From the NCBI RefSeq assembly GCF_026072635.1, contig NZ_AP023081.1, forward strand, positions 3,158,501-3,222,500: 64,000 nt of DNA, read 5' to 3'. Origin of the DNA: Pseudomonas solani. GTDB lineage: Bacteria; Pseudomonadota; Gammaproteobacteria; Pseudomonadales; Pseudomonadaceae. Below are positions 26,446-39,700 of this stretch, piece after piece. The notes beneath the pieces were generated by a model. The model had not been told where the DNA came from and searched no databases. It saw only the letters and a program-made list of their open reading frames with translations. Within the stretch, counting starts at the first letter, position 1, and the number at the start of each line of letters is the position of its first letter. Both the position numbers and the translations under genes were made by a program.

Positions 26446-27966
<1,521 letters not shown>

Positions 27967-28029
27967 GGTCTATCTCCTGGCTCTTGTGCTTATTGGGGAG
28001 TTGGCGCCGAAGCGCTTTGAGCAGCATAG

Positions 28030-28045
28030 AGCAAGGGCCGGGCCA
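28030..28045 (-). promoter_or_regulatory. Sigma-54 (-24/-12) promoter for the dehydrogenase/ethanolamine genes
   Basis: On the minus strand the sequence is TGGCCCGGCCCTTGCT. TGGC and TTGC stand at the exact spacing of the RpoN consensus (TGGC-N7-TTGC), with invariant GG and GC 10 bases apart. It lies about 65 bases before the dehydrogenase ATG, and the divergent gene encodes a sigma-54 activator. Confidence 0.8.
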
Positions 28046-28133
28046 GGCCGGTGAAAGCCCCGTGGGAGAAGGCTCCAGGCGTTGTGGGGAACGGCCGGCG
28101 GGCGAGGGCTGTCGCATGCCTGGTACGTCCCGG

Positions 28134-28148
28134 GTGACAGAGTGTCAC
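28134..28148. promoter_or_regulatory. Upstream activator palindrome for the EatR-like regulator
   Basis: GTGACA-GAG-TGTCAC, a perfect 6-bp inverted repeat with a 3-base spacer. It lies about 90 bases upstream of the -24/-12 promoter and between the divergent dehydrogenase and regulator genes, the normal position for an enhancer-binding protein site. Confidence 0.65.
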
Positions 28149-28283
28149 GCATCCGGTACAGCGCTCGACCGGTGGGTCACCCGGCGATTGCAAAGCCGCT
28201 TGTGCTGGTGGATGCTGCGGCGATGCGGGTGCCCATCGGGGCACGGGCTGCCTCCCGCAAGCCCGCAATGGAGAACGACAAGA

Positions 28284-30185
<1,902 letters not shown>

Positions 30186-30618
30186 CCAGGCTCGGATGTA
30201 GCCCGGGCTTCAGCCCGGGAATCTCCGTCGGGTTCAGGTCTGTTGATGATGGGTTTCGCTGCGCTCTACGCCATCCTACGGTTGGGGCTTGTGCTTGGCT
30301 CAGGCACTGAGATGACCGGGGAGTAGGGTGGATGGCGCTCTTCTCATCCGCCAAGCGGTGCTACGGGGGAGCACTCTGTGATGGCAACCCTGTGGCCTGT
30401 CTGGGGCCCGCTGGTGATGGGTTTCGCTGCGCTCTACGCCATCCTACGGTTAGTGCTTGCGCTTGGCTCAGGCACTGAGATGACCGGAGTGTAGGGTGGA
30501 TGGCGCTCTTTCCATCCATCAGGCGACGCTGTCTGTGGCACCGAGTCGGGGCAGCCCTGCGGTCTGCTTGGCGACTGAAGTCGCCCCTGCAGCCCTACAG
30601 GGTGCCCCTCGGGTTTCG
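30186..30618. repeat. Gene-less region with a duplicated 96-base repeat
   Basis: No gene is seen between the convergent eatR and phnX genes. Two near-identical copies of a 96-base sequence lie at 30247-30342 and 30415-30510, starting TGATGGGTTTCGCTGCGCTC and ending GGTGGATGGCGCTCTT. Short hairpins lie around them (GCCCGGGCTTCAGCCCGGG near 30200; GGCGACTGAAGTCGCC near 30570). A shorter, diverged copy of the first part recurs at about 44787-44818. This is a typical dispersed Pseudomonas intergenic repeat, here in tandem-like spacing of 168 bases. Confidence 0.82.
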
Positions 30619-31446
30619 TCATGCGCCCTGCGGCATTTCTCCGCGCTTGAGCCGGGCGTTGATGGCGTCGATCACCTGCGGCAGGTCGGCGATGGTGTCG
30701 ATCAGGTAATGCGGGCGGGCGCCTTCGAATTGCTGGGCGATGCGTGCGCGTTCCTGCTCCAGCTTGTCGGCGGGCAGGGCCTTGAACTGCTCCCAGGTCA
30801 GGCCCAGGGCGTTGCCGGAGCAGGTCAGGGCGACCGTCCACATGCCGGCGCTGCGGCCTTCTAGGATGCCCGGCCAGGTGTCGTCCACCTTCACGCAGGC
30901 GGCCACGTCGCTGATGCCCAGGGCGATGACGTTGGCCAGTGCCTGGGCCGGGTGCGGGCGACCGTTGGGGACTTCGTCCGTGGCGACCACATGGTCGGCG
31001 ACGTAGCCGTTCTTCTCCGCCAGTTCCACCACCTTGGCCATCACCGCTGCCGGGTAGCCGGAGCAAGAGCCGATCTTCAGCCCTTTGCCGCGCAGGCTGG
31101 CGATGGCCTCCAGGGCGCCGGGGATCAGCGCCGAGTGCAGGGCGATCTTCTCGATCTGCAGGGGCATGAAGCGTTCATAGATCGCAGTGACGTCGTCGTC
31201 CGTGGGCAGGCGGCCGAAGGCGGCGCGGTAGCGCTCGGCGATGGCGGGGATGTCGCACAGGGTGCGGATGTGATCCCACTTGCCCATGCCCATCGGGCCG
31301 CGCGCTTCCTCCAGGCTCACGGCGACGCCGAACTCGGCGAAGGCCTCGACGAAGATCTGCGTCGGCGCGAAGGAGCCGAAGTCGACCACGGTGCCGGCCC
31401 AGTCGAGGACAGCGGCTTGCAGCTGGGTGGGTTGCTGGTAGTTCAT
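30619..31446 (-). CDS. phnX: Phosphonoacetaldehyde hydrolase (phosphonatase)
   Basis: A 275-residue HAD-family enzyme that splits phosphonoacetaldehyde to acetaldehyde and phosphate. The nucleophile is D15 in AAVLDWAGTVVDFGS, with the phosphonatase-specific WAGT. The Schiff-base Lys is K56 in GPMGMGKWDHI. Later motifs are IGSCSGYPAAVM and VKVDDTWPGILEGRSAGMW. Length matches the family (about 270). AAGGAGA precedes the ATG. It is the last gene of a leftward run phnW - transporter - phnX, the complete two-step route for 2-aminoethylphosphonate. Confidence 0.95.
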   Translation of the reverse strand: MNYQQPTQLQAAVLDWAGTVVDFGSFAPTQIFVEAFAEFGVAVSLEEARGPMGMGKWDHIRTLCDIPAIAERYRAAFGRLPTDDDVTAIYERFMPLQIEKIALHSALIPGALEAIASLRGKGLKIGSCSGYPAAVMAKVVELAEKNGYVADHVVATDEVPNGRPHPAQALANVIALGISDVAACVKVDDTWPGILEGRSAGMWTVALTCSGNALGLTWEQFKALPADKLEQERARIAQQFEGARPHYLIDTIADLPQVIDAINARLKRGEMPQGA

Positions 31447-31468
31447 GGGTGTCTCCTTGGGAGTGAAG

Positions 31469-32815
31469 TCAGGAACGGGCGCCGAGGGGTTGGCCGTCGT
31501 TGCCGGGTGGGGGGATGAGTCCGTCGAGGACCTTGAGGGTCTTGGGCCGGCTGTTCCAGAACGGCACCAGCATCAGGCTGGCGAGCAGGGCCGCGACGGT
31601 GAAGCCGATGAATACGGTGGTGGTGTCGAAGTAGCCGGGCAGCAGGCCGCCGAGGATGGCGCCGACCGAGCCGCAGCCGTTGACGAAGCCGGCGGCGGTG
31701 CCGGCCGCTTCGGTGGTGCCGAAGTCGATGGCGGCGGAGCTGCTGATCATCGAGTCGGGGCCGTAGAGGGTCAGGCCCAGCATGAACAGCAGGCCGACCA
31801 CCAGGTACAGGCTGCCACTCTGCATGGCCGGCACGAACAGGCCCAGGCACAGGGTCAGCGCCACCAGGCTGATGACGCAGGCGGGCATACGCCGCGCGCC
31901 GAACCAGCGGTCGGAGGCGATGCCGATGAGGATCGGCCCCACCAGCCCGGCCACTTCGAAGGCGGTGGGCACGATGGCCGAGGCGACCTTGCCCACGGCG
32001 GGCATGCGCTCGTAGACCATCATCGGGCCCCACAGCAGGATCGCGTAGCGCGCCGGCTTGAGCAGGAAATAGGCGAGGCCGAGGACCAGCACCGTGCGGT
32101 TGCCCATGATCTTGCGCAGCGAGGCCCAATGGCCGTCGCGCTCGATCTTCAGCTCGCGGGAGGTCTTCACTTCCACCTCGACCGGCTCCAGGCCGACGTC
32201 CTCGGGGCGGTTGCGCTGCAGCAGCCAGAACAGCACCGCCACCACCAGCACCACCACGGCGCTGGAGACGAAGGCCGCGCGCCAGTCGCCGAACACCTGG
32301 TACGCCCACCAGCCGGCGAAGGGCGTGGAGACCAGGCCACCGAAGGCGTAGCAGGTGCTCCAGTAGCCCAGCACCCGGCCGCGCTCGCGGGTGGCGAAGA
32401 AACAGCCGATGTTCTTGCACAGCCCGCTCCAGCCGGTGGACTGCGCCAGGCCCTGGACCACCATGCAGGTGGCGAAGATCGGCAGGGTGGCGAAGGTGCC
32501 CATGGCCAGCGCGGCGAGCGCCGAGACCAGCAGCCCGCCGAAGACGATCACCCGCGGGCCGAAGCGGTCGGCGAAGATGCCCCAGGTGAACTGGCCGATG
32601 GCGTAGGCAGCGAGGTACAGGGCGTCGAGGTTGGCCATGACCGATTTGTCGAGTTCGAAATCCGCGTCCTCGGCGATGCCGAGCTTGGCCACCGAGAAGG
32701 CCTTGCGGGTGAAGTAGAAGGCGGCGTAGGCCAGCCAGGTGATGAGGAAGATCTGTACACGCCAGCGCTGGATGGATTGCCATCCGCGCCCTTGGACACC
32801 TTGTTGGTTGTTCAT
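31469..32815 (-). CDS. Organophosphate:phosphate antiporter-type MFS carrier, probable aminoethylphosphonate uptake
   Basis: A 448-residue, 12-segment major-facilitator protein of the GlpT/UhpT type. The N-terminal FLITWLAYAAFYFTRKAFSVAK and YLAAYAIGQFTWGIFADRFGPR are hallmark GlpT-family features, as is GLAQSTGWSGLCKNIGCFF. GlpT relatives move phosphorylated or phosphonate compounds in exchange for phosphate. Its position between phnX (22-base gap) and phnW makes 2-aminoethylphosphonate the natural substrate. That is an inference from context; well-known AEP uptake systems are mostly ABC transporters. A terminator-like hairpin lies between it and phnW. Confidence 0.82.
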   Translation of the reverse strand: MNNQQGVQGRGWQSIQRWRVQIFLITWLAYAAFYFTRKAFSVAKLGIAEDADFELDKSVMANLDALYLAAYAIGQFTWGIFADRFGPRVIVFGGLLVSALAALAMGTFATLPIFATCMVVQGLAQSTGWSGLCKNIGCFFATRERGRVLGYWSTCYAFGGLVSTPFAGWWAYQVFGDWRAAFVSSAVVVLVVAVLFWLLQRNRPEDVGLEPVEVEVKTSRELKIERDGHWASLRKIMGNRTVLVLGLAYFLLKPARYAILLWGPMMVYERMPAVGKVASAIVPTAFEVAGLVGPILIGIASDRWFGARRMPACVISLVALTLCLGLFVPAMQSGSLYLVVGLLFMLGLTLYGPDSMISSSAAIDFGTTEAAGTAAGFVNGCGSVGAILGGLLPGYFDTTTVFIGFTVAALLASLMLVPFWNSRPKTLKVLDGLIPPPGNDGQPLGARS

Positions 32816-32989
32816 GGTTCTGACCCCTATGGGTTTGCCGACAGTGCGAGAGGGAGGCTGTTGTTGTTCTTGGGTACTTCCTGGCTGTCTAAACGCCGGG
32901 CCTGGTCAGAAGGGCAGAGGCCGTGCGTCAGGCTGATGGTGCGGGTTTCGGGTGAGCGTTCTCCTCGCCGGCATAGCCGGCTGACGTCG

Positions 32990-33024
32990 AAAAAGGGGCC
33001 GCCCGTATCGGGGCACGGGCGGCC
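32990..33024 (-). terminator. Rho-independent terminator after phnW
   Basis: Read leftward, a 10-bp perfect stem GGCCGCCCGT/ACGGGCGGCC with an 8-base loop is followed by CCTTTTT. It starts 11 bases after the phnW stop, so part of the transcription should end before the transporter gene. Confidence 0.78.
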
Positions 33025-33034
33025 AAGGGGCGGG

Positions 33035-34204
33035 TCAGGCCGCCGTTTTCTCGAGGGTCACGCCCATCGCCTGCAGGGACTCGGCGATGGCGCGCAGCAA
33101 CTGGCGCACGATGGGCTCGTCGATCTGGCCGATGCAGCCGATGCGGAAGCTCTCGGCCTGGGTCAGCTTGCCGGGGTAGATGACGAACTGGCGGGCCTTG
33201 AGCTCGTCGTAGAAACGCTTGAACTCGAAGGCCGGGTGCGCAGGGCTGAAGAAGGTGGTGATGATCGGCGACAGCCAGCGGTCTTCCAGCAGCGTCTGGA
33301 ACCCCAGCTCGCGCATGCCGGCCACCAGCACGTCGCGGTTGCGCGTGTAGCGCGCCAGGCGGCCCGGCACGCCACCCTCGGCGGCGTGCTGCTCAAGCGC
33401 CGCGTGGAAGGCCACCACGCTGTGGGTGGGCGGGGTGAAGCGCCACTGGCCGGTGCGCTCCATGTAGCGCCACTGCTCCAGCAGGTCGAGGCTCAGGGAG
33501 TGGGCGCGGCCGGCGGATTCCTCCAGCAGGTCCCGGCGGATGATCACGAAGCCGAAGCCGGGTATGCCCTCGATGCACTTGTTGGCCGAGGACACCAGGA
33601 CATCGAGGGGCACCTCGTCCACCGTCAGCGGCACCGCGCCGAAGGAGCTCATGGCGTCGACGATCAGGCGCTTGCCATGGGTCTTCACCACGGCCGCCAG
33701 CTCACGCAGGGGGTTGAGGATGCCGGAGCTGGTCTCGCAGTGGACCAGGAACACGGTGGTCACCTCGGGGTGGGCGCGGAGCAGGGCGTCCACCTCCTCG
33801 GGTTGCGGTGGCAGGTAGTCGCCCTTGTCCAGCGCGATATGGGCGCGGCCCAGGTAGTCGAGGGTCTTGGCGGCGCGCTGGCCGTAGGCACCGTTCATCA
33901 GGATCAGCGCCTTGCCGTCGCGGGGGATGGCGGTGGCGAGGGCGGCTTCCACCGAGAAGGTGCCGCTGCCTTGCAAGGGCACGCAGGCGTAGCTGTCGTC
34001 GGTCACCCCGGCCATGGCCAGTAGCTGCTGGCGGATCTCGGCGGTGACGCGGTTGAAGTCGGCGTCCCACGAGCCCCAGTCACGCAGCATGGCTTCCTTG
34101 GTAGCGCGCGAGGTGGTCAGCGGGCCGGGGGTCAGCAGGTAGGGCTCGCCCTGGACCGGCGCGGCGAGGGGGGTATGCGATGCGGGGAATTCGGCTTTGC
34201 TCAT
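33035..34204 (-). CDS. phnW: 2-Aminoethylphosphonate:pyruvate transaminase
   Basis: A 389-residue class-V, PLP-dependent aminotransferase. It converts 2-aminoethylphosphonate and pyruvate to phosphonoacetaldehyde and alanine, the first step before PhnX. The N-terminus has YLLTPGPLTTSRATKEAML and DWGSWDADFN, then PLQGSGTFSVEAAL. The PLP Lys is K209 in SSANKCIEGIPGFGFVI. The numbering is about 15 higher than in typical PhnW because of a short N-terminal extension. The gene is divergent from the LysR regulator, with an AT-rich palindrome between. Confidence 0.95.
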   Translation of the reverse strand: MSKAEFPASHTPLAAPVQGEPYLLTPGPLTTSRATKEAMLRDWGSWDADFNRVTAEIRQQLLAMAGVTDDSYACVPLQGSGTFSVEAALATAIPRDGKALILMNGAYGQRAAKTLDYLGRAHIALDKGDYLPPQPEEVDALLRAHPEVTTVFLVHCETSSGILNPLRELAAVVKTHGKRLIVDAMSSFGAVPLTVDEVPLDVLVSSANKCIEGIPGFGFVIIRRDLLEESAGRAHSLSLDLLEQWRYMERTGQWRFTPPTHSVVAFHAALEQHAAEGGVPGRLARYTRNRDVLVAGMRELGFQTLLEDRWLSPIITTFFSPAHPAFEFKRFYDELKARQFVIYPGKLTQAESFRIGCIGQIDEPIVRQLLRAIAESLQAMGVTLEKTAA

Positions 34205-34257
34205 GATCGTCTCCAGCGGTGGTCGGGGCTGGCGCTGATCAAAGCAATTGGCTAGAA

Positions 34258-34276
34258 ATAAATGAAATCGATTTAT
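34258..34276. promoter_or_regulatory. AT-rich palindrome between phnW and the LysR gene
   Basis: ATAAAT-GAAATCG-ATTTAT, with a perfect inner palindrome AAATCGATTT at 34265-34274. It stands out in GC-rich DNA and lies midway between the divergent starts, where a LysR-type regulator would bind to control phnW and itself. Confidence 0.6.
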
Positions 34277-34317
34277 GGTATTTCACAAACAAGCTGAGCT
34301 TATTAATAGGGGCGGTG

Positions 34318-35196
34318 ATGTCGGTTTCCCAGGCGCAACTCAAGGCCTTTCACGCCGTGGCGGTGCACGGCAACTTCACCCGCGCAGCGGAGCAGCTGTT
34401 CCTCAGCCAGCCGGCGGTCTCCGACCAGGTGCGCAAGCTGGAGGAGCGCTTCGGCGTGCTGTTGTTCAACCGCAACAAGCGCTCGGTGCAGCTCACCGAA
34501 TTGGGTGAGCGCCTGCTGGCCATCACCCTGCGCCTGTTCGCCGCCGAGAACGAGGCCGAGGAACTGCTCACCAGTTCCCGCGCCCTGCAAAGCGGCAGCC
34601 TCACCCTGGCAGTGGACGCGCCCATGCACCTGCTGCCCTACATCGCGCGCTTCTGCGAGCGCTACCCCGGCATCCGCGTGCGCCTGGTGACCGGCAACAG
34701 CGATGAATCCCTGCGCCGGCTGTTCGACTACCAGGCCGACTTCGCCGTGCTCGGCCGCCCGGTGGACGACGACCGCCTGATCGCCCATGTGCTCAGCAGC
34801 GGCCCGCTGGTGGCCTTCGTCGCCGAAGGCCACCCCTGGGCACGGCGCGATGCCATCCACCTCGCCGACCTGCACCGCACCCCGCTGGTGCTGCGCGAAC
34901 AGGGCTCCATGACCCGGCAGATGCTGGAAGACGAAATGCGCCGCCTGGGCCTCGACACCCACCCCGCCATCGAGGTGGAAGGCCGCGAAGCGGTGTTCGA
35001 GATGGTCGTCGCCGGCCTCGGCGTCGGCATCGTCTCCGCCGCCGAACTCGGCTCCAGCCGCGGCGTGCACGTACTGCCCATCCTCGACTTCGAACCGCGC
35101 ATGACCGAGACGCTGGTGTGTTTGAAGGAGCAAGGGGCGAGGCGGGTGATCGAGGCGTTTTTGGAGGTGGTGGGAATCCAGGACGCCAGGTCCTGA
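34318..35196 (+). CDS. LysR-type regulator of the aminoethylphosphonate genes
   Basis: A 292-residue LysR regulator. The N-terminal winged helix reads LKAFHAVAVHGNFTRAAEQLFLSQPAVSDQVRKLEERFGVLLF, the standard signature. The rest is the two-lobed effector-binding domain (about 90-290) with VVAGLGVGIVSAAEL near its end. It is divergent from phnW with a palindrome between them, so it most likely activates phnW and neighbours when aminoethylphosphonate is present. AGGGGCGG precedes the ATG. An in-frame extension to 34219 is rejected because it crosses the operator region. Confidence 0.88.
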   Translation: MSVSQAQLKAFHAVAVHGNFTRAAEQLFLSQPAVSDQVRKLEERFGVLLFNRNKRSVQLTELGERLLAITLRLFAAENEAEELLTSSRALQSGSLTLAVDAPMHLLPYIARFCERYPGIRVRLVTGNSDESLRRLFDYQADFAVLGRPVDDDRLIAHVLSSGPLVAFVAEGHPWARRDAIHLADLHRTPLVLREQGSMTRQMLEDEMRRLGLDTHPAIEVEGREAVFEMVVAGLGVGIVSAAELGSSRGVHVLPILDFEPRMTETLVCLKEQGARRVIEAFLEVVGIQDARS

Positions 35197-35375
35197 TTCC
35201 TTGCTCGGCTATTGATCCGCCATTCGTGAGCCGCATCACGCGGCCCGCTTTCCTTGCTCCCCTGTCCCGGTTCATCCTTCGCCTGTGGCGTAGTGCCATG
35301 ATTTTCTGCCGCTTCTCGCCTGGGCAAACCCGAGGGTGGCAGCCATGGAAGACCTGCAAAAGGAGTTGCGGCGGG

Positions 35376-36593
35376 ATGCGTGTGCTGTTCATTCACCAGA
35401 ATTTCCCTGGCCAGTTCCGTCATCTTGCCGCCCATCTGGCGAAGCGGGAGGATGTCGAGGTCCTGGCCATCGGCCGTGAGCAGGCGCCTGGGCTGCCGGG
35501 TGTGCGGTTGTTGCGCTACAAGCCCCATCGCAAGGCGAGTGCGCAGACGCACCCTTATGTGCGGACCTTCGAGGATGGCGTGCTCCATGGGCAGCAGGTG
35601 CTGCGCCTGCTGCTGGACCTGAAGGGCAAGGGCTACCGGCCGGATGTGGTGGTCGCCCATCCGGGCTGGGGTGAAAGCCTGTATGTGAAGGAAGCCTTCC
35701 CTTCGGCGCGGCTGATCCACTTCTGCGAGTACTACTACCAGGCCCGTGGTGCCGATGCCGGTTTCGACCCGGAATTCCCGCTCGACACCAATGGCGCCGC
35801 GAGCATCCGCAGCCGCAATGCGCTGCATTTGCTCAACCTGGAGAACTGCGACCTCGCCATCACCCCGACCCAGTGGCAGCGCAGCGTGCACCCGGCGGCT
35901 TACCGCGACGCCATGCAGGTGATCCATGAAGGCATCGATATCGCCGGCCTGGGCCCTGATCCCGAGGCCAGCCTGGAGTTGCCCGATGGCCGGGTGCTGA
36001 AGGCCGGGCAGCCGATCCTTACCTATGTGGCACGCAACCTGGAGCCCTACCGGGGCTTCCACAGTTTCATGCGCGCCTTGCCGCGCATCCTCGAGGCGCA
36101 CCCGACCTGCCAGGTGCTGGTGGTCGGTGGCGATGAGGTGAGTTATGGCAGCCGCCCCAAGGGCGCTGCCAACTGGCGCAGCAAGCTGCTGGCGGAGAAC
36201 CCCATCGACCTGCAGCGCGTGCACTTCCTCGGCAAGGTGCCCTATGCCACCTACAAGCGGGTGCTGCAGGTATCCGCCGCGCATATCTACCTGACCTACC
36301 CCTTCGTCCTGTCCTGGTCCCTGCTGGAGGCCATGGCCAGCGGTTGCCTGATCATCGGTTCGGATACCGCGCCGGTGCGCGAGGTGATCGAGGATGGCCG
36401 CAACGGGCTGCTGGTGGATTTCTTCGATGGCGAGCGGATCGCCGAGAAGGCCTTGCAGGCGCTGGCCGAGCCCGAGCGCTTCCAGGCCCTGAGGCGGCAG
36501 GCGGTGGTTACCGCACAGAGCTATTCGACGGACAGCGGCATCGCCCGCTACCTCCAGGTGCTGGGCCTCGACTCGGTGATGCAGCCCGCCTGA
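35376..36593 (+). CDS. GT4-type glycosyltransferase
   Basis: A 405-residue retaining glycosyltransferase of the GT-B fold. The N-terminal domain starts MRVLFIHQNFPGQFRHLAAHL, which resembles WbpX/RfaB-like transferases. The sugar-nucleotide domain has LTYVARNLEPYRGFHSFMRALP, VLVVGGDEVSYG and the E-x7-E-like SWSLLEAMASGCLIIGSDTAPVREVI. Acceptor and donor are not evident. It stands alone, 108 bases before the RTX gene on the same strand, not in a polysaccharide cluster. A link to modification of the RTX protein is possible but only suggested by position. Confidence 0.8.
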   Translation: MRVLFIHQNFPGQFRHLAAHLAKREDVEVLAIGREQAPGLPGVRLLRYKPHRKASAQTHPYVRTFEDGVLHGQQVLRLLLDLKGKGYRPDVVVAHPGWGESLYVKEAFPSARLIHFCEYYYQARGADAGFDPEFPLDTNGAASIRSRNALHLLNLENCDLAITPTQWQRSVHPAAYRDAMQVIHEGIDIAGLGPDPEASLELPDGRVLKAGQPILTYVARNLEPYRGFHSFMRALPRILEAHPTCQVLVVGGDEVSYGSRPKGAANWRSKLLAENPIDLQRVHFLGKVPYATYKRVLQVSAAHIYLTYPFVLSWSLLEAMASGCLIIGSDTAPVREVIEDGRNGLLVDFFDGERIAEKALQALAEPERFQALRRQAVVTAQSYSTDSGIARYLQVLGLDSVMQPA

Positions 36594-36701
36594 TTGCGAC
36601 AGCCCCCCGTTCATTTATCCACACCTGCGGATACCTCTTCGGACTACCGAAGGGGCGCGGGTGGTGGCGGTTCGATCGTGTGATCCATCAAAGGAGAGGG
36701 T

Positions 36702-39700
36702 ATGGATTTTCAAGGCACAAACGGCAACGACACCCTGGTTGGCGGCGATACGGACGACCAGTTCTATGGCGCTGAGGGGGATGACCTGCTGGTCGGTGGC
36801 GCTGGCGTGGATACGCTAGCCGGCGGCCTGGGCAACGACACCCTGCGGGGCGGCTCGGGGGCCGACATCTACCGCTTCGGCCGAGGTAGCGGTCGCGATG
36901 TGATCGAGGACGGCGGTGGCGATGGCTTCGTCAATCGCCTCGAGTTCGAGGTGGGCATCCTGCCGGAGGATGTCAGCTGCCGGCGTATCGGCGTGGACCT
37001 GGTGCTGAGCCTCGTGGACTCGAACGATCAGGTCATCCTGCGCAACTACTTCTCCAGCGTCGGCCTGCCGGAGATCGCGGAAATCTTCTTTGCCAATGGT
37101 GCCCGCTGGTCGCCTTATGACGTGAGGACGCGTGTGGAGAACGCCCCCCAGGGCCAGTTCCTGCAGGGAACGCCGGGCGCTGATTTCCTCCAGGGGACTG
37201 GCCAGGCCGACACCCTGGAAGGCGGCGCCGGCAACGACATGCTGGACGGCCTTGGCGGTGATGACCTGCTGCTGGGTGGCGAGGGCGATGACACGCTGGT
37301 GGGCGGGCAGGGGTTCGACACCCTGATCGGCGGCCAGGGTAACGACACCTATCGCCTGGCGGGCAGTTGGGGCCAGGTGCTGATCAATGAGCAGGCCATG
37401 GATAGTGGTGTCGATGTAATCGAGATCCTCGACGTGTCATCGCAAGACGTGCGGCTCAGCCGAGTTGGCAATGACCTGATCCTGCTCCGCCAGGGAAGCA
37501 GCGACAGGATCACCATCAGCAACTATTTCAATGCCGATGCCCTTGCACCCTACGCCATCGATGAGATCCGTTTCTCCGACCAGATGTGGCGGCCGTTGCA
37601 GGTCCTGCAGATGCTCAACGCCGGCACGCCCGGCAACGACACCCTGACGGGAACGGCCGTCCCCGACACCCTTTCCGGTGGCTTGGGCGATGACCAGTTG
37701 TTCGGCCTGGGTGACAACGACCAGCTGGACGGTGGCGCGGGCGACGACAGCCTCTTCGGCGGTGCGGGTGACGATCTGTTGATCGGCGGTGATGGCGACG
37801 ACTGGCTGGACGGCGGGGAGGGCTACAACCAGCTTATTGGCGGCATGGGCAATGACACCTATGTGGTGGACAGCCAAGGCTACGCCGCTATCACCGAGAA
37901 CATCGGTGGCGGGATCGACACCGTGCGCAGCAGCATGACCCATACGCTGGGTTACGGCCTGGAAAACCTGGTCCTGACCGGCAGCGCTCGCATCGACGGC
38001 TATGGCAACCAGCTGGACAACGACATCACCGGTAACTCCGGCGATAACCGCCTCAAGGGCGAAGCCGGAAACGACCGGCTGTATGGCCTGGATGGCAAGG
38101 ACACCCTGGAGGGCGGTGTCGGCAACGACAGCCTCTACGGCGGGGCGGGCGACGATACCCTGCTCGGCGACGACGGCGATGATTGGCTAGATGCCGGAAG
38201 CGGGGCCGATCTGCTCATCGGCGGTGCGGGGAACGACACCTACGTCATCAGCCAGATCGAGCAACGGATCAGCGAGATGGCCGGGGGTGGCGTGGATACG
38301 GTGCGCAGCAGCATCAACTACGGCCTTGTCGGTGCACTCGAGAACCTGGTTCTGACCGGCACGGCGGACCTGAACGGCTTCGGCAACGAGCTGAACAACG
38401 AACTGACCGGCAATACGGGCAACAACGTGCTCGACGGCGGCGCGGGCAATGACCGCCTTGAGGGCGGCGCGGGTGATGACCGGCTCATGGGCGGCAGTGG
38501 TAACGACACCTACTTCTTCTCCCGGGGCTGGGGCCGAGACACTGTTGCCGACCAGGGTGGTGGCGTCGATGTCATTCAGTTCGCTGCCGATATCCTGCCG
38601 AGCGATATTCAGGCGGTGCATCTGGGCGACGACCTGGTTCTCAACCTGAAGGGGTCCTCGGACTCCATATCGATCCAGCAGTACTTCCTTAACAGCGGTG
38701 CGAATGCCAATGGCATCGAAGAAATCCGCTTCGCCAACGGCGTGGTCTGGACCTTCGGGCAGGTGCGCAGCCTGGTACTCCAGGGGGGCGATGGCGATGA
38801 CCTGCTCAATGGCTTCAGTACCGCCGATACGTTGAACGGCGGAGCGGGTAACGACACGCTCTTCGGCGCGGAGGGCAACGACCTGCTGATCGGCGGTGCC
38901 GGCAACGATGTGCTGAATGGCGGCACCGGCTCCGACACCCTGCGTGGCGGGCTGGGTGACGACACCTATGTGATCGACTCCCTCGGCGATGTGATCCAGG
39001 AGAACCCCAACGAGGGCATCGACACCCTGGAGTCCAGCGTCAGCATCAGCTCGACGCTGAGTGCCAATATCGAGAACCTGCGCCTGACCGGCAGCGGCAA
39101 CCTGACCGGCTTCGGCAACGGCGCGAACAACCTGATCACCGGCAACCAGGGCGCCAACTACCTAATGGGCAACGCCGGCAACGACACCCTCAGCGGGGAG
39201 GGCGGCAACGACACCCTCGAAGGGGGCGTCGGCAACGATGTGTACCGTTTCGCCAGGGGCTGGGGTTCGGACGCTGTGCAGAACTTCGAGTCCGGCTCCA
39301 ATGGCCTGGACGTCATCGAGTTCGCTGCCGATATCCTGCCGAGCGATATCCAGGTGTCCCGCAGCGGGGCCAACCTGGTGCTGAGCCTGGGCGGCAGCGG
39401 CGACCGCATCAATGTCATCAACTACTTCCTGAGCGATGGCGCCACCTCCAATGCGGTGGATGAAATCCGCTTCGCCAATGGCACCCGCTGGACCCTGACG
39501 ACCATCAAGGCCCTGGCGCTGCAGGGCACCAGCGGCAACGACACGCTGACGGGCTACGCCACTGCCGACGGCATCAGCGGCGGTGCCGGCAATGACAGCA
39601 TCCTCGGGGGCGATGGCAACGACACGCTCGACGGCGGCAGCGGCGACGATGTGCTCGAAGGGGGCGCCGGCAACGATCGGCTGGTCGGGGGCGCAGGCAA

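Noticed and set aside
31445..34024. 859-residue plus-strand frame opposite the phosphonate genes
   Set aside because: Rich in Gly/His/Asp/Gln without domains; the opposite strand holds phnW, the carrier and phnX with all their motifs.
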